Positions 26,160 to 35,727 are shown, numbered from the stretch's first letter. The stretch: DNA of 64,000 nt from Bacteroides neonati (GCF_000499785.1 NZ_HG726020.1:771515-835514), one strand, 5' to 3'. The notes: generated by a model from the letters alone, not told the origin. Made by a program: numbers and translations.

Positions 26160-26179
26160 CCATGGGCTATAGCCCATGG
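26160..26179. terminator. Perfect 20-bp palindrome at a convergent gene junction
   Basis: CCATGGGCTATAGCCCATGG lies 11 bp after the cutC stop and includes the TAG stop of the opposing gene. It could act as a bidirectional stop for both transcripts, but there is no T-tract on either side, so the terminator reading is tentative. Confidence 0.45.
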
Positions 26180-28863
26180 ATTACTTTCATCAGTTGTTCG
26201 CCCAATCCGATGGTATAGCCTTGCGAAACAAAAACCACCCGGTTGAATGTATCGGCTACGATAAACATCGGCAGAATTGTTGCATTGGGCAGTTTCATGC
26301 CTTGAGCTATCTGCTTCTGAATGGCTCCATCTTTGTCGATACCGTAAACGATTGTCGAAGGCAATCCGGGGAAATCGGCCGGACGGAACTTCTTATATTG
26401 TGCTTCGTCGGGGAAAAGCAGTACCAGCTTACGTCCCCATTTTTCAAAGTCACCACTCAAAGCAGCGATGTCTCTGAGTGCATGGTTGGTAGGCTCTTGT
26501 CCGGCACCAAGCACTGCGACAACGAAATATCCACGGCCACAAGTTTTCAGCACCGTTGTAGGCTCGCTACTACCAATGGGCAGATAGGTCGATTCGGAAT
26601 TGAAGTTACCAATCACCTGCACCTTGTCTTTACTTTCGCGCATGGTTAAATCTACGGTAGTGGTCTTTCCGGCCTCAATGGTAAAGAACGAGGCGGTAGC
26701 CAATACCTCGCCACTGGCCAGACGCGTTCCGGTTACCATCATATAATAGCCTGTATCGAGTTTGGTACCATTCTTCAATAAGTTCGACCAGGTAGCACCG
26801 CCACCCATGTCTACATCCCCTTCATCATAATTGAGCAGTTGAAAGGTTCCGTTCTTGTATTTAGAAAGCGTAAAGTGAGCGTAGTACTTCGGATCTTTCA
26901 AGGCGGGCTTGCTTTGAAAGGTTGCCATGAGTGTACCTGTTGCTTGTTGCGTCGGTTTGGCCTTATCAAAGTCTACATCAACGGTCTGCAGCTGTTGGTT
27001 GGCAGGGTTGACTGTTAGGTATTGCACCTTTCCGGTAACCGCGTCTATGCGGGCAGGTATCCCCAAACTGCGTGCCAACGAAACGAAGAAGATATCGCGT
27101 GAATGTTCGTCAGCCATTCTTGCTTTCCATACACCGGCAGGCGAAATAGGAATACGCTGAACATTCAACTCATTGGCCGGCATAATTTCCTTCTTACACC
27201 ACTCCACCAACTGTTGCGGGTCGCGACGGAAACGTTCGGCATCGGCTTTATCAACCTGAGCCTGAAAGAACGACTTATAAGGAGTAATCATTTCATTGCT
27301 CACACGAGGGTTGAGTATATCACTTACAAAATCGGCCTGCGCATATTCCCCTTTGCCGGAATGAGTAAAATGATCGTTAAGTACCTCGATAGACACATCG
27401 CGAAGGTCCTTAGCCGAAAGTGTTTGTAGGAGATCAACGGCATCGGGCAATCTATTGCCGGCAGCTGCAGCTGTCAGAAAATCAACCAATGTCTGATGAT
27501 TGCCTCTCGAACCGGTAAGGAAGCGTGCAATCACAGCCGACTGAGTAGCATCGCCTTTGGCTATACGGCTCAACAGTTCGTCGATCTGCTTCTGGGTGAT
27601 AAAGGTTGCTACATAGGCATTGCGGATAGAGTCTTCCTGCGCCATGCGAAGCGTATTGGCAGCCCGTTGTTCGGGAGTTACCTCGGGTAAGAACGTATTT
27701 TCGACCGGAGGAACCAGATCAAAAGGTATCGAATAGCTCTCTCCTTCTTTCTTATCTAACGTCAGCAATAAAGTATCGGCTTTGCCGAATGACAGTTTGC
27801 CATATCCGAATCGATCGCCTTTCGAGGCCCATACCAACATATCTCCTTTACCGGCAGTGAGCGAAGTCTCGCCTTTACTGCCTGTCTTTTTAGTGGCAAC
27901 GGTGTAGAACTCGGCATAGTTATAAACCTTATATTCTACTTTGGCATCGGCTACCGGTTGTCCGTTAGCATCCTGAACCAACACTACCCCCTTGCCGGTG
28001 GGTGCATAGTTTTCGATCACATTAATCTCGGTGTAGTTGGGGGTTTCTTCCATCGTCTCTTCGGCACCGTTGTAGCGCCCGAATACTTTGGTATGCATCA
28101 GCATTCCCCGACTGGCAGGAGCATTGAACCATCCGAGATTTAATACAGGTTCGGGTTCGCAAGCACCTAGAAAGTACCACTTTCCATCTGCCCAAGCCTC
28201 TACCCACGCATGGTTATCGTCGGTATGTGCCCAACGGGGGGTATATACCTGACGGGCAGGAATACCTACCGCTCTGAGAGCGGCCACCGTAAAGGTAGAC
28301 TCTTCGCCACAACGACCGTAAGCCGTCTTGACCGATGCCAGTGGCGAACTGGTACGTGCATCACTCGGGGTGTAAACCACTTTCTCATGACACCAGTGAT
28401 TCACTTCGAGAATCGCATCTTTCATCGACAAGCCTTTCACACGGTCTTTCAGTTCGCCATAGAACACACGCCGGGCATCATCCAGATTCTCGTTATTGAC
28501 CCGAACAGGCAATACGAAGTGGCGATACAGCTCATTGGGAACAACCTTGCCCCAAGGCATTTCATCACTGGCCTGCTTCGACAAGCGAATATTCTCCACG
28601 TAATACTCGCCCGGATAGTCGGTTATATCGCCTATAGGCATATAGGCATAGAGAAACATCAAAGCCTCTCGCTCATGAACACTCAGCGATGCATCATCAC
28701 ACACCGCAAAAAGATTACCTTTGGGAAGCTGTTGCTTCTTCATCTCAAAATCGTTCATTACTTGATGCCGGTAAGCCTCATCGGTTATAAAATGAGATTC
28801 GCTGCACGAAAACAGACAAACGGCAAGTAACGATACAATCAGAGTACGGGATAAATAGGTCAT
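26167..28863 (-). CDS. Transglutaminase-domain lipoprotein
   Basis: An 898-residue lipoprotein (lipobox LFSC, Cys20). A transglutaminase-like core spans about 150-245, with the catalytic-type Cys185 in GRCGEES and His218 in NHAW; the third acidic residue is not obvious, Glu236 in GACEPEP being the nearest candidate. After it come an Ig-like segment (VVLVQDANGQPVADAKVEY, about 293-380), helical regions, a second transglutaminase-like patch (LARSLGIPARIDAVTGKVQ) and a C-terminal part ending with a redoxin-like segment. Probably exported to the periplasm or surface; substrate unknown. The YfcC transporter gene lies upstream on the same strand (24 nt), so they are likely co-transcribed. Confidence 0.85.
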   Translation of the reverse strand: MTYLSRTLIVSLLAVCLFSCSESHFITDEAYRHQVMNDFEMKKQQLPKGNLFAVCDDASLSVHEREALMFLYAYMPIGDITDYPGEYYVENIRLSKQASDEMPWGKVVPNELYRHFVLPVRVNNENLDDARRVFYGELKDRVKGLSMKDAILEVNHWCHEKVVYTPSDARTSSPLASVKTAYGRCGEESTFTVAALRAVGIPARQVYTPRWAHTDDNHAWVEAWADGKWYFLGACEPEPVLNLGWFNAPASRGMLMHTKVFGRYNGAEETMEETPNYTEINVIENYAPTGKGVVLVQDANGQPVADAKVEYKVYNYAEFYTVATKKTGSKGETSLTAGKGDMLVWASKGDRFGYGKLSFGKADTLLLTLDKKEGESYSIPFDLVPPVENTFLPEVTPEQRAANTLRMAQEDSIRNAYVATFITQKQIDELLSRIAKGDATQSAVIARFLTGSRGNHQTLVDFLTAAAAGNRLPDAVDLLQTLSAKDLRDVSIEVLNDHFTHSGKGEYAQADFVSDILNPRVSNEMITPYKSFFQAQVDKADAERFRRDPQQLVEWCKKEIMPANELNVQRIPISPAGVWKARMADEHSRDIFFVSLARSLGIPARIDAVTGKVQYLTVNPANQQLQTVDVDFDKAKPTQQATGTLMATFQSKPALKDPKYYAHFTLSKYKNGTFQLLNYDEGDVDMGGGATWSNLLKNGTKLDTGYYMMVTGTRLASGEVLATASFFTIEAGKTTTVDLTMRESKDKVQVIGNFNSESTYLPIGSSEPTTVLKTCGRGYFVVAVLGAGQEPTNHALRDIAALSGDFEKWGRKLVLLFPDEAQYKKFRPADFPGLPSTIVYGIDKDGAIQKQIAQGMKLPNATILPMFIVADTFNRVVFVSQGYTIGLGEQLMKVIHGL

Positions 28864-28887
28864 AGTTGTATATATAATAAGGTGTAG

Positions 28888-30483
28888 TTAAAATCCATTC
28901 AAGGGAAAAACAACCGTAGGCACCAATAGCAATAAGCCCAACAGTATAAAGAATACCAGCAGCCGTCCGAACCATTTGACCCACACTTCATAGGGAATGC
29001 GGGCAATGCCCAAGGCTCCCATCAGCACAGCCGAGGTAGGCGTAATCATATTGGTAAATCCATCGCCAAACTGATAGGCCATTACAGTTGCTTGTCGCGA
29101 GAGTCCTATCACATCGGAGAACGGTGCCATGATAGGCATCGTAAGTGCTGCTTTGGCAGAACCCGACGGAATAATAAGGTTGATAAAGGTTTGAATGAGG
29201 TACATAACTCCGAGCGATACGAACTTCCCGGTTTCGCCCATGAGCGATGCCAGCGAGTGAAGAATGGGGTCAATAATGTGTCCGTCCTGGAGAATCTGAA
29301 TAATTCCTCCTGCCAGCCCCACCACGATAGCTGCCGAAAGCATATCTTTCGCTCCATCGAGAAACTGTTTAATAATCGTATCCGTCTGTTCGCTATTGGC
29401 AAATCCCGATAAGATACCCATCGCCAAGAAGATAGCCGATATCTCTGGCAAATACCAGCCATGCGCCATCACCCCTACAATCAGAAAGAGAATGGTGAAG
29501 GCAAGCAGCGTCAGAATAAAGAACTGATTGGACTTGCGCAGCCCCAGTGCACCGAACAAAGCAAAGAAGAAGGATAGCACAGGAACGGCGTAACAGGTAA
29601 CAGCCGATTCGCCCAATGCGAATGTGCTTTGCGGATAGTAAACCGAAAACAGAATCAAGGAGACAAGTATAAGTACATATACCGCATAAGCCGAGCGGGT
29701 GGTGACATAGGATAGCTGTTCGGAAGCCCCTTCGCCACGCTTACGCCAGTAAGCATCGGCCTGATACATAGGCGACTTCTCGGGATGTTTCTTAATGACC
29801 GATGCATATTTGAGGATACAGGCAATCAATACGCCTGTCAGTATCACCCAACAGACCATGCGGTACTCAAAGCCCGAGAACAGAGGCAGGTCGGACAATC
29901 CTTGTGCAATACCGATCGTAAACGGATTGAGCACAGCCCCGGAGAAACCGATGTGAGCGGCCACATAGACCATACACAAACCCGTGATGGAGTCATAGCC
30001 CATCGAGATGGCCAGCGGAACGATGATAATAACAAAGGCGAGCGCCTCTTCGCTCATACCGAACACTGCTCCGAACAGGCTGAACAAAGTAATGATAAGC
30101 CCGATAACCACGTTATTTACGCCAAGCATCCTGATAAACCGATGACGCTCCAGTCCTTTTGTAAATCCCAGAAAGGAGAAGATACCCGCATCAATAGCAC
30201 GGCTACTGTTCATTATCTGAAAGGCTCCGCCCATAATCAGCAAAAAAGCAATAATGCCTGCTTGGCGTTCGAATCCATTGAGCAGTGCACTGAACACTTG
30301 CCATGTTTGGGGAGACTGGGGTACGGGGTGAAAAGAGTGGTCTACAATAACTGTGCGGGGGATACCGTTCACTTCGACTGTTTCGCGTACATATTCGCCG
30401 GCAGGTATTATCCATGAAAGTACGGCACAGATCAAAATCACGGAAGAGATAATGGTGTAAGTGTGTGGTATTCGCTTTAACAT
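28888..30483 (-). CDS. YfcC-family (DcuC-like) membrane transporter
   Basis: A 531-residue polytopic protein with about 12 membrane segments. The N-terminal RIPHTYTIISSVILICAVLSWIIPAGEY and later GDGFTN-ITPTSAVLMG are typical of the YfcC/arginine-ornithine antiporter-like branch of the C4-dicarboxylate superfamily. Substrate unresolved (amino acids or peptides are common for the family). The ATG at 30483 is preferred because an earlier one at 30507 lies inside the predicted -7 element. Upstream of and probably co-transcribed with the transglutaminase-like lipoprotein, which suggests uptake of its products; this is inference. Confidence 0.87.
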   Translation of the reverse strand: MLKRIPHTYTIISSVILICAVLSWIIPAGEYVRETVEVNGIPRTVIVDHSFHPVPQSPQTWQVFSALLNGFERQAGIIAFLLIMGGAFQIMNSSRAIDAGIFSFLGFTKGLERHRFIRMLGVNNVVIGLIITLFSLFGAVFGMSEEALAFVIIIVPLAISMGYDSITGLCMVYVAAHIGFSGAVLNPFTIGIAQGLSDLPLFSGFEYRMVCWVILTGVLIACILKYASVIKKHPEKSPMYQADAYWRKRGEGASEQLSYVTTRSAYAVYVLILVSLILFSVYYPQSTFALGESAVTCYAVPVLSFFFALFGALGLRKSNQFFILTLLAFTILFLIVGVMAHGWYLPEISAIFLAMGILSGFANSEQTDTIIKQFLDGAKDMLSAAIVVGLAGGIIQILQDGHIIDPILHSLASLMGETGKFVSLGVMYLIQTFINLIIPSGSAKAALTMPIMAPFSDVIGLSRQATVMAYQFGDGFTNMITPTSAVLMGALGIARIPYEVWVKWFGRLLVFFILLGLLLLVPTVVFPLNGF

Positions 30484-30504
30484 ATCGGTTTTATTGTTCA
30501 GGCA

Positions 30505-30512
30505 CAAAGTTA
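30505..30512 (-). promoter_or_regulatory. Predicted -7 element of the YfcC operon
   Basis: Minus-strand TAACTTTG (complement of CAAAGTTA) 21 bp before the ATG at 30483. No clear -33 element. Confidence 0.5.
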
Positions 30513-30620
30513 TGTATTATATTTGTAATAACCAGCCCTCACTTTAGGCGCTATAGAAAAAAAATAAGGTAATAATGCATTTTTTCTATGTTGTATAACA
30601 TATTATTCAAAAACAATTCG

Positions 30621-30628
30621 TATCTTTG
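30621..30628 (+). promoter_or_regulatory. Predicted -7 element of a small-protein gene
   Basis: TATCTTTG, perfect match, followed by a leader of about 60 nt that contains a GGGGGG run, before the ATG at 30696. Confidence 0.6.
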
Positions 30629-30695
30629 CAGTGTAAAATAATAAAAGATATAAAATCACTCTCCAAAACGTGGGGGGTACAAAAAGAAGACGATT

Positions 30696-30833
30696 ATGAA
30701 AAAGAATGAAAGTGCTAAGATTATGATGTTGCAGTATCGTATTAAACGTTATCACGCAATGGGAAATGGAACAATGTGCCAAGCCTTAAATGGCCAACTA
30801 CAAAAACTGCTTTCACAGCAGACAGCCATGTAA
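30696..30833 (+). CDS. Small protein of 45 residues, uncharacterised
   Basis: The reading frame begins MKKNESAKIMMLQYRIKRY and ends LLSQQTAM. It is basic, helical-looking and rich in Met and Gln, without a membrane segment or signal peptide. Support comes from layout: it has its own consensus -7 element (30621-30628), an AAAAAGAAG purine stretch before the ATG, and its own hairpin terminator at 30860-30892, so it forms a complete monocistronic unit in a 444-bp gap. It is too short for most gene finders. Function is unknown. The alternative is a non-coding RNA that happens to contain an open frame. Confidence 0.6.
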   Translation: MKKNESAKIMMLQYRIKRYHAMGNGTMCQALNGQLQKLLSQQTAM

Positions 30834-30859
30834 AAAAATACACATTATATGAACGCTTG

Positions 30860-30892
30860 GCGGATAATCAACTATGATTCTCCGCTTTTTTT
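30860..30892 (+). terminator. Terminator of the small-protein transcript
   Basis: GCGGA-T-AATC pairs with GATT-C-TCCGC with one internal mismatch, 6-nt loop and seven T. Its tail runs into the -7 element of the next gene (30896-30903). Confidence 0.75.
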
Positions 30893-30895
30893 ATA

Positions 30896-30903
30896 TACTT
30901 TTG
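30896..30903 (+). promoter_or_regulatory. Predicted -7 element of the dipeptidase gene
   Basis: TACTTTTG, perfect match, 24 bp before the ATG at 30928 and directly after the preceding terminator. Confidence 0.55.
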
Positions 30904-30927
30904 TAACCTCAACAATCTATTCATAGT

Positions 30928-32538
30928 ATGAAACGAATCACTACCCTCGTGCTGTTTCTAGTCGGTATTTCTCTGACCTCACAGGCACAGACCCCTTATC
31001 AGGAGATGCCGGTACTCCATCCGGAAAGTTGCACAAGTATCATGGTAGGCAAAAAAGCCTCGACCGACGGATCAGTCATCACCAGTCACACCTGCGACAG
31101 CTATTACCGCACATGGCTCAACATAGAACCCGGACGCACCTACGATAAAGACACCACCCTTAATATTTATCAAGACCGCCTGCATACGGAATTTACCGAC
31201 GATGCCACCGGGCTGAAGTTTAAAGGAACCATTCCACAGGCACATACTACCTTCTCTTTTCTGGATACAGCCTATCCGTGCCTCAACGAAAAGCAACTGG
31301 GCATGGGCGAGACAACCATCAGCGGACGCAAAGAGTTGGTCAACCCCAAAGGAATGTTCATGATCGAAGAGCTTGCCAAAGTGGCTCTGCAACGCTGCAC
31401 TACGGCTCGCCAAGCCATCACCTTAATGGGCGAACTGATCGAGAAATACGGGTATAGCGATTGGGGCGAATGCCTGACCATTGCCGACCCGCAGGAAGTA
31501 TGGATATTCGAAGTCTTTGGCGAGGGCAAAGAGAACATAGGCGGTGTATGGGCAGCCGTACGCATCCCCGATGAAGAGGTAAGCGTATCGGCCAACATAT
31601 CGCGTATCGGCACGTTGAACCTAAAAGATCAGAACAACTATATGGCTTCCAAAAACGTATTCGATGTGGCCCGGAAGCTCGGCTTCTGGGACGGCAAAGA
31701 GCCCTTCAAGTTCTGGAAAGCGTATAGCGGTGGCAATTATTTCGGCGAGAAAAAGTCGTTTAGCATACGCGAGTTCTTTGTACTCAACACACTGGCTCCC
31801 TCATTGAAGCTAAGTTATGAGGCCGAGGAACTGCCGTTGAGCGTAAAGCCGGAGAAACTCGTCTCGCCAGCAGACGTAAGCAAGCTACTCCGCCAGACGT
31901 ACGAAGGTACCCCTTGGGACGTAACCCAGAACCTAAAGGTACCCGTGAAACAAAAAGGCAGCGAAAAGACCGACACAATTGTAAGCCCCGTAGCCAACCC
32001 TTGGATGACTAGAGACATGATGGCATTGCTCAACAGCCTACGAAAAGACGCAGTGCCCAACAACCGCAACATTGCCGTTCCGCAATGTTCCTACTCTACC
32101 GTTATTCAGTTGCGCAGCTGGCTGCCCGATGCCATAGGTGGCATTGCCTGGTTCGCTTTCGACAATCCGGGGCAAAGCCCACGTATCCCTATCTTCTGCG
32201 GAGTCAATGAGCTTCCTGCCTCGTTCGGCATCTGCGGACAGCACCGTTATCGAGAAGATGCAGCCGTATGGCCGTATCGCCGTGCCAATAAGCTGGCCAC
32301 GGTAAAGTGGGGCACTGCCCGAAAGGCGTTGGAGAAGCACCTCTCCTACTTTGACGAGAAGGCTGCGCGCGAACTACCTTTCGTAGAGAAGCAGTATGCC
32401 GAAATACAAAAGAAACAGGGCGCAGAAGTTGCACAGGCATTCCTCAACGGATACAGTGCCGACTATGCAGGTGCTACCCAATTGCGCTGGCAAGAGATGG
32501 GCGATCAGTTCTGGCACGACTTCCAGAAAGGTTTCTAA
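30928..32538 (+). CDS. C69-family dipeptidase (PepD-like), exported
   Basis: A 536-residue protein with a Sec signal peptide (cleavage near SQA, residue 20). Peptidase C69 is an N-terminal-nucleophile family, and the conserved Cys35 in ESCTSIMVGKKASTDGS is the expected catalytic residue, exposed after removal of a short propeptide. WGECLTIADPQEVWIFE and AWFAFDNPGQSP are further family motifs. It would hydrolyse dipeptides in the periplasm or outside the cell. Single-gene unit: own promoter upstream, terminator downstream. Confidence 0.93.
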   Translation: MKRITTLVLFLVGISLTSQAQTPYQEMPVLHPESCTSIMVGKKASTDGSVITSHTCDSYYRTWLNIEPGRTYDKDTTLNIYQDRLHTEFTDDATGLKFKGTIPQAHTTFSFLDTAYPCLNEKQLGMGETTISGRKELVNPKGMFMIEELAKVALQRCTTARQAITLMGELIEKYGYSDWGECLTIADPQEVWIFEVFGEGKENIGGVWAAVRIPDEEVSVSANISRIGTLNLKDQNNYMASKNVFDVARKLGFWDGKEPFKFWKAYSGGNYFGEKKSFSIREFFVLNTLAPSLKLSYEAEELPLSVKPEKLVSPADVSKLLRQTYEGTPWDVTQNLKVPVKQKGSEKTDTIVSPVANPWMTRDMMALLNSLRKDAVPNNRNIAVPQCSYSTVIQLRSWLPDAIGGIAWFAFDNPGQSPRIPIFCGVNELPASFGICGQHRYREDAAVWPYRRANKLATVKWGTARKALEKHLSYFDEKAARELPFVEKQYAEIQKKQGAEVAQAFLNGYSADYAGATQLRWQEMGDQFWHDFQKGF

Positions 32539-32540
32539 CA

Positions 32541-32574
32541 AAAAGCCGGTTACTTATAGAGTAGCCGGCTTTTA
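32541..32574 (+). terminator. Terminator between dipeptidase and heparinase-like genes
   Basis: AAAAGCCGG pairs with CCGGCTTTT around an interior that also pairs (TACT/AGTA). A-rich on one side and T-rich on the other, so it may serve both convergent genes. Confidence 0.85.
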
Positions 32575-32595
32575 TGTTATATACCAGTATCGCAA

Positions 32596-34512
32596 TCAAT
32601 TGCGAATGACGAACGTATACGTTCCTGCGCTCTTCTGTTCTTTGGCCTTGAGCACAATGCGGTAAATCTCCTTGCCCCATACAGTAGACAAACGGGGATC
32701 ATCAAGTGCTATCGGTTCCACAGTTGCATCGAATACGGTGGGGTAATCCAACTCTACTTGTTGACCGGCCGCTTCAATGGTTAGTTTACCGGGCGATTTC
32801 AATACAACCTTGCCCCAGGTAAGAAAGTTCACCTGCGTCGGTTCGGTTGTTTGATTCAATGCAAACTTATCGGTAATAGTCAATTGCTTGCCAGCCAGAG
32901 CGTACGCACGCACCCAACTCTTCACCCCTGCCTCTTCGGGATATGCACCGGCTATATCGGTCGAGAAAGTCATCTTACGCATGTTGCAAGTGGTCTGTGT
33001 TGCTTTATATTCCTGTCCGAAGCGTTGCGGCACTCCATTGATGAGCGGCAGGTTATGATAGTTGCTCTGCATGGTCCAGATGGTATAGCGTTCGCTGCCG
33101 AAGGTCTTCCGGGTATATGTACCCACCCCCGCATCGATCAGCATCGGGACGGTGTTCACATAGAGTGAAAATGTACCCACATCGTTGTGGTTATGGCTCT
33201 CGTTATTAAAGCCTCCCTTTGCAGCAAGAAACAATCCTTTGTTATTCTTCAGGTAGCAGAACTCCGTTTCGGGATACCAAGTCACATCGGGCGAGGCGTG
33301 CCGAGGGGTTGTCCGGGCAAACTGTGCATAGCTTGCAATCGACTCGAGCGAACGAAAGGCATCGTTGCCCAAGGTGATATATGCTTTCTTCTCCTCAACC
33401 AGGTAAGCGGCAAACTGCATCATCTCGTTGCTACCTACCGCCTGACCATAGCGGTAAATAAGCGGTGCATCACCTCCGCCTTTGGCCGAAGCATCGGCAA
33501 AGTTCACCACCCATCCGTTTCCTACATACGAACGAGAGATGTATTCGCCCATACTGCACACCATCGGTTCGCCAAAGAGAGAGATTTTTCCATCCGTACC
33601 GTCCGAAAGCAGTTGCAGGTAATCATACAGCTTTCCGGCCGCATGCCCCCAATACGAAGTTCCTTCCTCGCAAGCACCGTCGGCCTTTACGAAGTTGATA
33701 AACTTATCGACCGATTGCATGGAGCGGTGCACCGCTTTAGCCAAACGCCCCGGATCATTCTCCATCAATAGGAAACATTGCAGTACATTGGAGTTGCACC
33801 AAGGATTCCAGTTGTTGATGATCTCACCTGGCTTCCAGTTAAAAGCCATCCACCAAGCATCACTGCTGTTCATAAACGGATCGAGAATACGCTCCTGAAT
33901 GGCATGACGCATGCGTACGGCAATGGCCGGATTTACCTCATCGAAGGTCGGTGCAAAGAAATAGTGAATCCATGCCATCAGCGAACCGTATCCACCCGAT
34001 CCTAAATCAATGATCTGTTCGCGAAAGTCGGGGAGAGAACGACGGCTGGCCTGACGGGGCAAGTGAGCCGACAGTACCCACGAAGTCATCTCGCACCCTT
34101 GATACACCCCATTGATCAGCTGATCGATAAAGCGTCCTTTGCCTTCGGCCAGTTCGGCGAGCATCAACGTATTCAGCGCACAGCGGTTCTCTTCATAGGG
34201 ATTTTGCATAATATTGCGTTCGCCACTACGCTCGTACTCCAAGTAGGCGGTGGCGGGAATCAGCTTCCATTGATACTTCAATAGTTTCTCTCCTTGCGCA
34301 ATGAGCATCGCCTTTTGAGAACCCAAAAGCGAATCCCAAGACGGACGGTTGTGATAGGTAGGATACTTCACCCACTTCTGGTTCATCACTAAGGCAGCTT
34401 TCACTGTGGCCTCGTCGGCCTTCTTTTGTAGTAAGTTTCGTTCGGTATAGGCTTGTGCAGAACTACATCCGATAAGAATCAGCAGCAGGGTGCCGATAAG
34501 TTGTTGCTTCAT
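32596..34512 (-). CDS. Heparinase II/III family protein
   Basis: A 638-residue exported protein, signal peptide with a possible lipobox (LIGC, Cys16). The N-terminal two-thirds is an alpha/alpha toroid and the rest a beta-sandwich. GGFNNESHNHNDVGTFSLY around residue 435 carries the catalytic-type His residues of the heparinase II/III (PF07940) lyase domain. Polysaccharide lyase on an acidic glycan is the expected activity; no SusCD pair adjoins it, so it may be an orphan enzyme. A minus-strand -7 element TATCTTTG (34542-34549) lies 30 bp upstream. Confidence 0.87.
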   Translation of the reverse strand: MKQQLIGTLLLILIGCSSAQAYTERNLLQKKADEATVKAALVMNQKWVKYPTYHNRPSWDSLLGSQKAMLIAQGEKLLKYQWKLIPATAYLEYERSGERNIMQNPYEENRCALNTLMLAELAEGKGRFIDQLINGVYQGCEMTSWVLSAHLPRQASRRSLPDFREQIIDLGSGGYGSLMAWIHYFFAPTFDEVNPAIAVRMRHAIQERILDPFMNSSDAWWMAFNWKPGEIINNWNPWCNSNVLQCFLLMENDPGRLAKAVHRSMQSVDKFINFVKADGACEEGTSYWGHAAGKLYDYLQLLSDGTDGKISLFGEPMVCSMGEYISRSYVGNGWVVNFADASAKGGGDAPLIYRYGQAVGSNEMMQFAAYLVEEKKAYITLGNDAFRSLESIASYAQFARTTPRHASPDVTWYPETEFCYLKNNKGLFLAAKGGFNNESHNHNDVGTFSLYVNTVPMLIDAGVGTYTRKTFGSERYTIWTMQSNYHNLPLINGVPQRFGQEYKATQTTCNMRKMTFSTDIAGAYPEEAGVKSWVRAYALAGKQLTITDKFALNQTTEPTQVNFLTWGKVVLKSPGKLTIEAAGQQVELDYPTVFDATVEPIALDDPRLSTVWGKEIYRIVLKAKEQKSAGTYTFVIRN

Positions 34513-34541
34513 GGTATTTGTTATTAATTACATTCGGAACG

Positions 34542-34549
34542 CAAAGATA
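34542..34549 (-). promoter_or_regulatory. Predicted -7 element of the heparinase-like gene
   Basis: Minus-strand TATCTTTG (complement of CAAAGATA), 30 bp before the ATG. Confidence 0.55.
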
Positions 34550-34611
34550 TGTTTCGGGAAAGATAAGTAAGGGGCAGAATAGTACAAAGATAGTGGCAAG
34601 AATGTACAAAA

Positions 34612-35715
34612 TCACTCCCAACGACTAAATTCAAAGCTCAGTTGCTCCCAAACGCCGGTATGTTCGTTGCTCTTTTCATCACTCTCCTCGCGGGGATTCG
34701 ATACCGAAAGACCAATGAGCCGAATGGGATGCTCTTCGTATTTGACCTCTTTGAGCAACTGCTTGGCAAGAGGCAGTATCTTATCGAGCGCAGTGAGCTC
34801 GGCCGACTGGGTACAACTGCGGGTGATCTGGCTGAAGTCGTGAAATTTGATCTTCAGCGTCAACGTGTTTCCTTTAAAATCTTTGCGTTGCAACCTCGCC
34901 ACCAGTTCGGTAGCCACATGATAAAGTTCGATGATGACCGACGATGTAAGTGAGATATCTTTCTCGAGCGTGCGCTCGCAACCAATGGATTTGCGAATGC
35001 GTACAGCCTCGACCGGCCTTAAGTCAATGCCACGGGCAAAATCGTAATAGATAGCACCCGCCTTACCAAACTGCCTGCCGAGCATATCGAGCGAGCAGTC
35101 GCGCAGCTGGCATCCGTTGTGAATACCGAGTGCGTGCATCTTCTTTGCCGTAACCGGCCCTACGCCCCAGAACGATTCGATGGGCAGACGGTCGATGAAC
35201 TCAATGGCCTGTGCGGGATGAATGGTGCAGAGTCCGTCGGGTTTGCGGTAATCCGAAGCGATCTTAGCCAGAAACTTATTGTACGATACACCGGCCGAAG
35301 CAACCAGGTTCAGTTCTTCACGGATACGTTGCTTTATCTCCCGCGCTATGTCGACAGCCAATACCATGTGCCGTTTATTCTCGGTTACATCCAGAAAGGC
35401 CTCATCGAGCGAAAGAGGTTCGATCACATCGGTATAATCATGAAATATCTCGTGTATCTGCCGGGACACCGATTTGTACACCTCCATCCTGCCCGGCACG
35501 AAGATCAATGAAGGGCATAAACGCTTCGCCTTTTGCGATGCCATGGCCGAGCGAACACCGTAACGCCGCGCCTCATAGCTCGCCGCAGCAACCACTCCCC
35601 GCTCTTCGGCATGCCCCACAGCGAGTGGTTTGCCCCGAAGTTCGGGGTAATCACGCTGCTCTACCGATGCATAAAAGGCATCCATATCGATATGTATAAT
35701 CTTTCGTTCGCTCAT
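34612..35715 (-). CDS. dinB: DNA polymerase IV
   Basis: A 367-residue Y-family translesion polymerase. IDMDAFYASVEQ at the N-terminus and SLDEAFLDV carry the catalytic acidic residues; an HhH region (LPIESFWGVGPVTAKKM) and the little-finger domain follow. The C-terminal QLSFEF resembles a beta-clamp binding motif. The ATG at 35715 is preferred; one at 35730 would overlap the predicted -7 element. No neighbouring LexA or imuA genes are seen. Confidence 0.95.
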   Translation of the reverse strand: MSERKIIHIDMDAFYASVEQRDYPELRGKPLAVGHAEERGVVAAASYEARRYGVRSAMASQKAKRLCPSLIFVPGRMEVYKSVSRQIHEIFHDYTDVIEPLSLDEAFLDVTENKRHMVLAVDIAREIKQRIREELNLVASAGVSYNKFLAKIASDYRKPDGLCTIHPAQAIEFIDRLPIESFWGVGPVTAKKMHALGIHNGCQLRDCSLDMLGRQFGKAGAIYYDFARGIDLRPVEAVRIRKSIGCERTLEKDISLTSSVIIELYHVATELVARLQRKDFKGNTLTLKIKFHDFSQITRSCTQSAELTALDKILPLAKQLLKEVKYEEHPIRLIGLSVSNPREESDEKSNEHTGVWEQLSFEFSRWE

Positions 35716-35727
35716 TCTATTTCGAAG

